Source of the DNA: CAVTYH01 sp963738835
GTDB lineage: Bacteria; Planctomycetota; Planctomycetia; Pirellulales; JADZDJ01
Length of the DNA stretch: 64,000 bases
Assembly (NCBI GenBank): GCA_963738835.1
Contig: CAVTYH010000006.1
Span: forward strand, 186,001 to 250,000
Reading direction: 5' to 3'
In this document: positions 57,370-64,000 of the stretch, piece by piece
Layout: every line of letters begins with the position of its first letter
How positions within the stretch are numbered: the first letter of the stretch is position 1
Program-made: the position numbers and the translations under genes
The notes under the pieces: model-generated
The model's database searches: none
What the model was told of the DNA's origin: nothing
Seen by the model: only the letters and a program-made list of their open reading frames with translations

Positions 57370-57421
57370 TGGCAGCAGGTCGAGTTTCGACCGTGCGATT
57401 TGTGGCTCTGGGGAGTTGCCG

Positions 57422-57652
57422 ATGGCGGAAGAAAAACAAAAAGAAGAAGCGCTCGAAGTCGATGGGGTGGTGACGCAGGCTCTGGCGAACACCCGATTTC
57501 GAGTGCAAATCGACGGCGGCCACATCGTCACGGCCCACGTGGCGGGTCGCATGCGCAAGAATTTCATCCGCATTGTGCCGGGCGATAAAGTGAAAGTGGA
57601 ATTATCGCCCTACGATCTGACCAAGGGCCGCATCACGTTCCGCGAACGATAA
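57422..57652 (+). CDS. infA: Translation initiation factor IF-1
   Basis: Complete 76-residue OB-fold protein that binds the 30S A site during initiation. ATG 57422 follows GGGGAG nine bases upstream. The S1-type fold is clear: EVDGVVTQALANTRFRVQID, GHIVTAHVAGRMRKNFIRIV, PGDKVKVELSPYDLTKGRIT. The family core 'RMRKNxIRIxxGDxVxVExSPYDLTxGRI' matches in full. A polar start (AEEKQKEE) is slightly longer than in E. coli. It is not next to ribosomal protein genes here. No frameshift. Confidence 0.97.
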   Translation: MAEEKQKEEALEVDGVVTQALANTRFRVQIDGGHIVTAHVAGRMRKNFIRIVPGDKVKVELSPYDLTKGRITFRER

Positions 57653-57988
57653 ATAGGCCAGACGCCAATTCTCAACGGGGCGGAACACGCAGGCACGAAA
57701 GGCAGCCGTAGGCGGATGCGTGCTGTCGTGAGCGTCCGCGCTATTTTTTTGTGTTTTTTGCTGTTTTCGCAGTTTCTGACTGCGAACAGGCTCACTAGAG
57801 CCTAGCGATTTTTCGTAGATTCGCTAAAACCGGGGCCGGTTTGACAAGGTATTGTTCCCTGTCGGCATTGCGCGCAAAGCGCAATTCCGCCACGGAGCCG
57901 GAGCCGTGCGGCTGTCGAGAGCGGCGGCATGACTGCTGCCCCTCGAAAACGGCTCTCACAACAGATTCACAGTTCTTCAATCTAGGAG
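57653..57988. other. Intergenic region and leader upstream of the secreted protein gene
   Basis: The 336-base gap has T-rich runs at 57746-57767 (TATTTTTTTGTGTTTTTTGC), which may end infA transcription although no good stem precedes them, and a dyad with a TTGACA hexamer at 57827-57846 (listed separately). From there a GC-rich leader of about 110 bases with GGAGCCGGAGCC motifs runs to the next start. Confidence 0.35.
57827..57846 (+). promoter_or_regulatory. Perfect dyad AAACCGG-GG-CCGGTTT overlapping a TTGACA hexamer
   Basis: The seven-base arms at 57827-57833 and 57836-57842 are perfectly complementary. TTGACA (57841-57846) overlaps the right arm, as an operator over a -35 box would. No good -10 follows at 16-18 bases, so the promoter is uncertain. 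Confidence 0.35.
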
Positions 57989-59677
57989 ATGGTCAACGTG
58001 AAAAAGTTTCTTCAATCAACTCTGGCGCTGGCAGTACTGCTGACCGGCGCGACGCTGGCGCGTGCACAAAACAATCCGCCGGTGCTGATGGTGGCGCTTC
58101 CCAGCGTCGACGATTTGATGGCCGACATTGATTTTGTCGGCCAACTTGTGGGCCAGGCAACTGCCAGGCCTATGGTCGAGGGCATGGTTAAGAGCCTCAA
58201 GGGACTCGATCATACCAAGCCTATCGGTTTGGTAGTGAGCATCGATAACGAAAAGCCGAACCCGATTTTGTTAGTGCCCGTGACCAGCGCCAAGGACTTA
58301 ATTACGTCGATTTCGATGTTTGGCATCATCGGCCCGCCGCAAGATGACGGGGGCGTGCTCCATGTGAACAGCCCACAGGGCGATCTGTTTGTTCGCGAAC
58401 AGAATGGTTGGGCTGCCATCACGCACGATAAAGACCTGCAGCCACCGGCTGACCCGATGAAGGCGCTGGCTGGCTTGAACGCCGATTACGACATTGGCGC
58501 CAGAGTCTACTTGCAGAACCTTTCGCCGGAACTGCGCAAGAAGGCGATCGATCAAATTCGCCAGGTCATGGCTTTTGCCGCGGCCATGCAGCAGCAACAG
58601 GGCGGTGAATTGGGTGGACTCAGCCAGCAGAGCATGGATCAGCAGATCCAGATGATCGAGCGCCTGTTAAATGAAGCCGATCAAATCACACTTGGCTGGA
58701 AGCTCGATCGCCAGGCGAAGAACACCCATTTCGACGTGACCTTTACGGCGGTCCCCGGATCGTCACTGGCCAAAGATTTGCTTCAAGTGGCCGACGCCCG
58801 AACCAATTTTGCTGGATTCATTTCGCCGGATGCCGCGGTGACGATGAATTTCACAGGCAAATCGTCCCCTGAGCAGATCGAACAGGCGATTACCACGTTG
58901 GAACAGCTGAAAACCAAGGCGGAACAGGCCGTCGATAACGACACCAATTTGCCTGACGACAACGCCCGCAGCCAGGTGAAAACCGTGCTGCGGCAGTTGC
59001 TCGATGTGATTGAAAAGACCGTGCGCACCGGCAAATCGGATGCCGGCGGCATTCTGGTTCTCGCGCCAAATAAGTTCCAGGCGGTTGTGGGCGGCTTCGT
59101 CGCCGACAGCGCCGGGCTGGAAGCTGCCGTGAAGAATCTGATTACGCTTGCCAAAGGCGACGCCGAATTCAACAGCATGGCCACGGTGAAGTTTGATCTG
59201 GAAACGTACAAAGATGTGAAGTTCCACCAGGTCAGCGTCAAAGTGCCCGAAGGCGAAGAGGACGCCAAGAAGATTTTTGGTGATACGGTTGACGTGTACT
59301 TCGGCGCCGGTAAAGACAGCGCCTATGCCGCACTGGGCAAGGGAGGCTTGGATTTGGCCAAGTCGGTGATCGATAAGTCGGCTGCCGAACCCAACAAGTC
59401 GGTGCTGCCTTTCCAATTGTCAGTGGCACTCGCGCCGATTTTCAACTTCGCGTCCTCGGTGAATAACGAACCGGGCTTGGCCGCTTTCGCCGGTGCGCTG
59501 CAATCGACGCAGGGCAAAGATCACATTCTGGTCAACGCCAAGCCCATTTCCAACGGCATCACGTACCGCGTGCAAGTTGAGGAAGGCGTCCTCCAAGCCG
59601 TGGGCGATATGAGCAAGGCGAAGATGGGTGGCGGAGCCGGTGCACCGCCTCGCGGCGGCTTGAATCCCGGTGGCTGA
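57989..59677 (+). CDS. Secreted protein of unknown function, planctomycete type
   Basis: Intact 562-residue protein with a signal peptide (FLQSTLALAVLLTGATLARA). The start could be ATG 57989 or, more likely, GTG 57998, for which CTAGGAG sits at normal distance. The mature protein has repeated blocks of similar style (LPSVDDLMADIDFVGQLVGQ, VTSAKDLITSISMFGIIGPP, LKDLLQVADARTNFAGF-like SLAKDLLQVADARTNFAGFI), with a Gly-rich C-terminus (GGGAGAPPRGGLNPGG). No enzyme motif is evident and no family is recognised. A strong intrinsic terminator follows 36 bases after the stop, so it is transcribed on its own. Confidence 0.75.
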   Translation: MVNVKKFLQSTLALAVLLTGATLARAQNNPPVLMVALPSVDDLMADIDFVGQLVGQATARPMVEGMVKSLKGLDHTKPIGLVVSIDNEKPNPILLVPVTSAKDLITSISMFGIIGPPQDDGGVLHVNSPQGDLFVREQNGWAAITHDKDLQPPADPMKALAGLNADYDIGARVYLQNLSPELRKKAIDQIRQVMAFAAAMQQQQGGELGGLSQQSMDQQIQMIERLLNEADQITLGWKLDRQAKNTHFDVTFTAVPGSSLAKDLLQVADARTNFAGFISPDAAVTMNFTGKSSPEQIEQAITTLEQLKTKAEQAVDNDTNLPDDNARSQVKTVLRQLLDVIEKTVRTGKSDAGGILVLAPNKFQAVVGGFVADSAGLEAAVKNLITLAKGDAEFNSMATVKFDLETYKDVKFHQVSVKVPEGEEDAKKIFGDTVDVYFGAGKDSAYAALGKGGLDLAKSVIDKSAAEPNKSVLPFQLSVALAPIFNFASSVNNEPGLAAFAGALQSTQGKDHILVNAKPISNGITYRVQVEEGVLQAVGDMSKAKMGGGAGAPPRGGLNPGG

Positions 59678-59713
59678 TCTTCGGTGGTTGTCCAAAAGTC
59701 TGATTCATTTCAA

Positions 59714-59749
59714 AACAGCCCGGCCGCACGGCGACCGGGCTGTTTTTTT
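59714..59749 (+). terminator. Rho-independent terminator
   Basis: The stem AACAGCCCGG (59714-59723) pairs with CCGGGCTGTT (59735-59744) around an 11-base loop, followed by a run of seven T (59743-59749). It lies 36 bases after the stop of the secreted protein gene. It is the clearest terminator in the window. Confidence 0.9.
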
Positions 59750-59970
59750 GCTGAATTTCCTGACGTGCAGTTTTGCCGTGAAGATCGACATGAGTCGCAA
59801 TGGAACTGGTTGCCTTCATCGCTCCCATCAGATTGTCCGTTTGCCGGCTTTTCCGCGAGCAACTTGTGCGCTACACTCGCTGGTTGGGCCGAACCGTTTC
59901 GTTTGTCCCGCGCGGGACAAGACCCGCCGTTACATCCGCTTGAGCCCGAATTCGCCAACAAGCCCCCGTC

Positions 59971-61256
59971 ATGCCTGCCGCACCCGCATTTTTGCCGCTT
60001 CGCACTCAGATTGCCGGAATCTCTGTCAACCATTTGGCTGAGCAATTCGGCACGCCGGCTTATATTTATGACGCCGCGAAAATTGCTGAGCGGATTAATG
60101 ATTTGAAAGCGTTCGACGTCATTCGTTATGCACAGAAGGCGTGTTCGAATTTAGCGATTCTGGATTTTGTTCGCCGTCGTGGCGTGCTGGTCGATGCCGT
60201 CAGCGCTGGCGAAATACGGCGGGCGTTAGCTGCCGGATACAAACCCACCGGCAACGACCCGCAAGCGCCGCCGCCACTGGTTTACACCGCCGATATTTTC
60301 GACGAGGAAGCACTCGCGCTGGTCGTTGAAACCGGCATTCACGCCAATTGCGGCTCGGCCGATATGATCGATCAGCTCGGCCAGCGCGCCCTGGCCGGCA
60401 CATCACGCTGCGCATCAATCCCGGCTTCGGCCACGGTCACAGTCAGAAGACGAACACCGGCGGCGAGCAATCGAAGCACGGCATCTGGCATGCCGATCTG
60501 GCTGATTGCCTTCGCCGCGCCGATGCCCACGGCCTAGGCGTTAGCGGGCTGCACATGCACATCGGCTCGGGCACCGATCTGGAACATCTGCGGCACGTTT
60601 GCCAGTCGCTGGAAAAAACCGCCCGCGAGGTGGGACGCAGCCTCACCGTCATCAGCGCCGGCGGCGGTTTGCCGGTGCCGTACAAAGCCGACCAATCGTA
60701 TGTCGATATCGCCGCGTATTTCAAACTGTGGGATGAAACCCGCAAGCGATTAGAAGACGCGTTTGGCCACAAAATTTGGTTGGAGATTGAGCCCGGAAGA
60801 TATCTCGTGGCCGAGTCGGGCTATTTGGTCGCCCAAATTCGCGCCATCAAGCAAATGGGCGCCAACACGTTTTATTTGCTCGATGCCGGCTTCAACAATT
60901 TGGCGCGGCCGATTTTGTACGGAGCCTACCATCCGATGTCGATCGCACCGCGAACCGGCGACGGCAAACAGCGGCCAATGCACGATGTCGTGGTCGGCGG
61001 CCCGCTGTGCGAATCGGGCGATATCTTCACGCAGCAAGAAGGCGGATTCGTCTGCACTCGCCAATTGCCCGCGGCCGAAGTCGGCGAATACCTGGTGCTA
61101 GAAGTCGCCGGCGCTTACGGCTTCGTGATGGGCAGCAACTACAACAGCAAACCGCTGGCGGCTGAGGTTTTGATTCGCGATGCTAAACCATACTTGGTGC
61201 GTGTCAGACAAACGTTTGACGACATCGTCCGTGGCGAAATGATTCCGCCGGTTTAA
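59971..61256 (+). CDS. lysA: Diaminopimelate decarboxylase, one frameshift
   Basis: PLP-dependent enzyme that decarboxylates meso-diaminopimelate to L-lysine. The PLP Lys is in VIRYAQKACSNLAIL (about residue 55). Further signatures are DAVSAGEIRRALAAGYKP, INPGFGHGHSQKTNTGGEQS with KHGIW, LHMHIGSGTDL, GGGLPVPY, IEPGRYLVAESG and GPLCESGDIFTQ, the last with the conserved Cys. The frame breaks near 60398, between GQRALAG and RHITLRINPGFG. The repaired length of about 428 residues is normal. Its stop lies three bases from the stop of the convergent waaA gene. Confidence 0.94.
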
Positions 61257-61259
61257 TAC

Positions 61260-62636
61260 TTACGCCGCTTGACGATTTGTATTTGCCACATTTTCCGACG
61301 CCGATTTTGGCAGCAACGGCTCGAGAATCTCCCAAGTGCGAGCGGTTGCGCCTTGTTGTTTGCCAACAATCACGGCGGCATTCTGGCCGAGCGCGACGGA
61401 GTAATCTCGGTCTTCAAGACAACGACGCACGAAGGTTGTCAAATCTTCCCCGCTTTCGACCCGCACGGCGGCGTTGTTTGTTAGCAACAGCTCGACCACG
61501 TCGCGAAAGTTTTGGGTGTTGGGACCGAAGCAAGTGGCCACGCCGTAAGCCGCCGGTTCGATCATGTTCTGACCGCCGCGGCTGGAAAACAGGCTGCCGC
61601 CGACAAAGCCGATGGTGGCCGTGCCCCACCAGGCGCCGAGTTCTCCGACGGTGTCTATGATAAGGATGTGCCCGTTGTCCGTTGTCCGTTGTCCGTTGCC
61701 TGTTGTCTGCTGCAACTGACCACTGACCACTGACCACTGACCACTGCGCAGTTCTGATCGCCGTTGCCACGGTAGCCCGCTGTGATTTAGCAGCGTGACC
61801 ACTTCTTCGAATCGATGTGGATGACGTGGAACAATGACGAGCCGAAGTTGCGGATGCCTTGTGGATAGCGATTGAAATGCTTCTAGCGCCAATCGCTCTT
61901 CCTGCGCTTGGGTGCTGCCGGCAAGAAAGACGAGATCGTCAGCATCGAACCCAGCCAGCTCTCGCAGCAACCTGGTTTTCGAATTGTTGCGGTCGACTTG
62001 CGCGCCGTCGAATTTCAGCGAGCCAGTCACTCGCACTCGTTCATGATCGACTCCCAGAGCTCGGAAGCGCTCGGCATATTCCTCATTCTGGACGGCGACC
62101 AGATTGATTCGATCGAGCACAGGCCGCAGCAACCTTCGAAGGCGTCGGTATCCGCGAAAACTCTTTTCACTGAGCCGACCATTGACGATCGCCACCGACG
62201 CGCCATAGTCTGTGGCCGCACGAATCAGATTGGGCCACAATTCAAGCTCGGCAAGCACCAAGAGCGACGGCCGAATCTGCCGCATTGCCCGACGGACAGC
62301 CCAGGAGAAATCGAGCGGGCAATAAAAAACGAGATGCTGAGCATATTTTTTCTTCGCCAATTCAAATCCGGTCGTCGTCGTCGTGGAAATGACACACTCG
62401 ACATCCGGTCGCTGTTCGTCCACTTCTTTGAGCAGGACGCCGATCAAATTCACTTCGCCAACGCTGACCGCGTGCAGCCAAATGCACGGCCGATTTGAAT
62501 TTCGGTTCGGCAGGGCCCCCCAGAACTTCGCCGTGAACCCTTCGCGATATTTCCCGCGAAAGATCCGCTGATAAACAAGCCACGGCGCAGCGAGCACCAA
62601 TAGAACGGCGTAAATAAGATTCAGCAGATAAGCCAT
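61260..62636 (-). CDS. waaA: 3-deoxy-D-manno-octulosonic acid transferase (Kdo transferase)
   Basis: Intact GT30 glycosyltransferase that adds Kdo to lipid A precursor at the inner membrane. ATG 62636 gives one N-terminal membrane anchor (NLIYAVLLVLAAPWLVYQRI) and about 458 residues. Signatures are WLHAVSVGEVNLIGVLLKEV, TTTTTGFELAKKKY, LVLAELELWPNLIRAA, VNGRLSEKSFRGYRRL, AGSTQAQEERLALEAF, VPRHPHRFEEV and GFVGGSLFSSRGGQNMIEPA. About 26 residues near 320-345 (SGQWSVVSGQLQQTTGNGQ and RTTDNGH) are encoded by a tandem repeat inserted in frame before ILIIDTVGELG. Its presence supports a lipid A-containing outer membrane. It follows secA by 32 bases. Confidence 0.93.
   Translation of the reverse strand: MAYLLNLIYAVLLVLAAPWLVYQRIFRGKYREGFTAKFWGALPNRNSNRPCIWLHAVSVGEVNLIGVLLKEVDEQRPDVECVISTTTTTGFELAKKKYAQHLVFYCPLDFSWAVRRAMRQIRPSLLVLAELELWPNLIRAATDYGASVAIVNGRLSEKSFRGYRRLRRLLRPVLDRINLVAVQNEEYAERFRALGVDHERVRVTGSLKFDGAQVDRNNSKTRLLRELAGFDADDLVFLAGSTQAQEERLALEAFQSLSTRHPQLRLVIVPRHPHRFEEVVTLLNHSGLPWQRRSELRSGQWSVVSGQLQQTTGNGQRTTDNGHILIIDTVGELGAWWGTATIGFVGGSLFSSRGGQNMIEPAAYGVATCFGPNTQNFRDVVELLLTNNAAVRVESGEDLTTFVRRCLEDRDYSVALGQNAAVIVGKQQGATARTWEILEPLLPKSASENVANTNRQAA
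61672..61747. repeat. Tandem heptamer element inside waaA
   Basis: Heptamers of CCGTTGT (61672 onwards, four imperfect copies) face heptamers of ACCACTG (four near-perfect copies from 61720 to 61747) across a short GTCTGCTGCAACTG centre. The element keeps the waaA frame, coding for Gln/Ser/Thr/Asn/Gly-rich residues. Its two-part layout of tandem units resembles other dispersed repeats in this window. Confidence 0.65.
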
Positions 62637-62668
62637 ATCGGGAATCCATTCCCTGGCGGTAAAAGATG

Positions 62669-64000
62669 CTAAGCCTGCCGCGAACGCATGCAGCAGTTTT
62701 TGAACTTCTTCCCGCTGCCGCAAGGGCACGGATCATTACGCCCGACTTTCTCACTCTTGTTGCGGATGGGCTCGATCTTTTGAGCTTCACCTTGCGAACC
62801 GTCAATGGCCGACTGCTGTTGCTGACCGATGGCAGTGGCCGGCGGGGCTTCGTCGTGGGTGGCAGCGGTTTCTTTCCACGTGGAGCCGACGAAGCTTTCG
62901 TCGAGCTGTTCCATGCGGAAAATCAGGTCGGTCACGCGATCACCAATGCTGTTCCACATCACGTCGAAGGTGCGCATGCCTTCCCGTTTGTATTCGACCT
63001 TCGGATCGACCTGAGCATAGCTGCGGAGCGAAACGCTGGACCGCAAGTGATCCATTGCCAGCAGATGATCTTTCCAGGCGGCGTCCAGAATTTGCAGTAC
63101 CAGCGCCCGTTCCATGCGACGCATTTCCGGCCGGAAGTGTTCATCGATAGCCAAAGTGGCGCGATGCTCGAGCTGCTGACGATCCAGCTTCTGGATTTCT
63201 TCTTCCGTGAGTTTTGAATCGTATGTCCTGAGCCGGTCGACCAGTCTTTGCAGCAATCCTTTGTCGTTCGTTTTGCCAGCAGTGATGCGCGAGCTGGAAT
63301 GACTGCCGTTGCTTTCGTGAGTTGCCGCAATTTTCCGAAAGACATCGTCGATCAGGCGAGCGACTTCCGCGCGGGCTTCGTTGGCTTTAATCGATGACGA
63401 ACGGCTGTGCTCTACTAACAGCGAGCGAATTTCTTCCTGCTGTTTATTCTTCAGATCGTCCAGCGAAAACTCGACGCCGAACCGCTCGCGGGCCCAATCG
63501 ACCAGCCGGTCGCGGTCGTAACGCTTTTGGCCCGACGCATCACGAGTGGTGAAGTGCAAGAGACCGGCGATGACGGGGTACTCAGCTTCTTTCCAATCGT
63601 AAGTCTCGCGAGCTTTGTCGCGCAACCGTTCTTTAAAACTTGCAGATTCCAAATCTCGCACTTCGTCGAGATTGAGCTGAATGCCAAACTTGTAATGAAC
63701 CCAACCCAAAGCGGTCCGCAGCCCATAGTCGGGATCGAGGAACCGGGCACCGTCGCTCAAATCGATTTGCAACGTAGCCGCTTTGGCTTGCTCCAGCATC
63801 ACTTCCGTCACACCATCGCGGCCGGCTTTCTTCAAGTCGCGGTCACGGAAATTCGTCTTCCACCGGGAGTTGGAAAACTTCGCGAGCACTTCCCAATTCC
63901 AATCTTCTTCTTCACCTTCAGGTAAGTTCTCTTCGACAGCTTCAAACACCTGCGATTCCGCCATCCGCTCCGCTTCATCTTTGGCCAGATGTTCTGCGGC
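62669..64000 (-). CDS. secA: Preprotein translocase ATPase SecA, C-terminal part (5' end beyond window)
   Basis: C-terminal 443 codons of the Sec motor that pushes preproteins through SecYEG. The frame is open to the window edge with no stop, so the gene continues outside. Recognisable parts are the helical scaffold/wing region, with AWKDHLLAMDHLRSSVSLRS, YAQVDPKVEYKREGMRTFDV and MWNSIGDRVTDLIFRME, and the terminal zinc motif GRNDPCPCGSGKKFKNCC that binds SecB or ribosomes. The region before the scaffold contains an Asp/Glu-rich insertion seen in planctomycete SecA. It is followed by waaA on the same strand. Confidence 0.95.
   Translation of the reverse strand, partial: AAEHLAKDEAERMAESQVFEAVEENLPEGEEEDWNWEVLAKFSNSRWKTNFRDRDLKKAGRDGVTEVMLEQAKAATLQIDLSDGARFLDPDYGLRTALGWVHYKFGIQLNLDEVRDLESASFKERLRDKARETYDWKEAEYPVIAGLLHFTTRDASGQKRYDRDRLVDWARERFGVEFSLDDLKNKQQEEIRSLLVEHSRSSSIKANEARAEVARLIDDVFRKIAATHESNGSHSSSRITAGKTNDKGLLQRLVDRLRTYDSKLTEEEIQKLDRQQLEHRATLAIDEHFRPEMRRMERALVLQILDAAWKDHLLAMDHLRSSVSLRSYAQVDPKVEYKREGMRTFDVMWNSIGDRVTDLIFRMEQLDESFVGSTWKETAATHDEAPPATAIGQQQQSAIDGSQGEAQKIEPIRNKSEKVGRNDPCPCGSGKKFKNCCMRSRQA

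Noticed and set aside
59678..59970. Gene between the secreted protein and lysA
   Set aside because: Beyond the terminator the open frames are shadows or lack starts with ribosome-binding sites; no domain was seen.

Overview
The window looks like a chromosomal segment from a planctomycete, most likely a Pirellulales-type bacterium; this is inferred from gene content only. The markers are a DUF1592-type cytochrome c protein next to a DUF1552 protein, a DUF1559 prepilin-like protein, an exported PEP-CTERM/dockerin protein, a formylglycine sulfatase, a BlaI repressor paired with an M56 peptidase carrying a DUF1559-like tail, and the N-terminal motif FTIRDxxWL. Coding sequence is moderately GC-rich. 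No rRNA, tRNA, CRISPR array, phage module or transposase gene was found.

Layout. 1-4.6 kb (minus): rhamnose operon with L-rhamnose isomerase, a two-NBD sugar ABC ATPase and two permeases, the last cut by the window edge. 4.9-8.8 kb (plus): heavily broken DUF1592 and DUF1552 genes. 8.9-16 kb: an unrecognised exported protein, gamma-glutamyltranspeptidase, acyl desaturase, a small DNA-binding-like protein and a beta-propeller lipoprotein, with many short repeats. 16.2-19.0 kb: a 930-aa multidomain PEP-CTERM protein with copies of a ~115-bp repeat on both sides. 19.3-23.5 kb: an accessory island with a zinc-ribbon membrane protein, an AbiU2-like HEPN protein, a GH76 glycosidase and several very small membrane proteins. 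23.6-30.7 kb: sulfatase, a divergent pair of AAA+ ATPases, a DUF1559 protein and a secreted alpha-barrel enzyme candidate. 30.7-39.4 kb: an NtrC-type regulator, rpiB, and the 2-oxoglutarate dehydrogenase genes sucA-sucB-lpd, whose gaps are filled by inverted repeats. 39.5-47 kb: BlaI/M56 pair, VOC protein and two related carboxypeptidase-regulatory-like proteins. 47.5-55.4 kb: sigma-54 activator, GH106 alpha-L-rhamnosidase, a HEAT-repeat protein and argH. 55.6-64 kb: FAD monooxygenase, infA, a secreted protein, lysA, waaA and the 3' end of secA.

How genes fit together. GH106 can release L-rhamnose from polysaccharide and the 1-4.6 kb operon can import and isomerise it. GH76 and the sulfatase fit the same polysaccharide-degrading lifestyle. 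SucA, SucB and Lpd form one complex.

Sequence state. Many genes are split by single-base frameshifts, including conserved central-metabolism genes (sucA, lpd, lysA, rpiB), so most are probably sequencing or assembly errors. The density is uneven: very high at 4.9-8.8 kb, and none seen between about 47 and 60 kb. Split genes are annotated here as one feature, with the approximate break points given.
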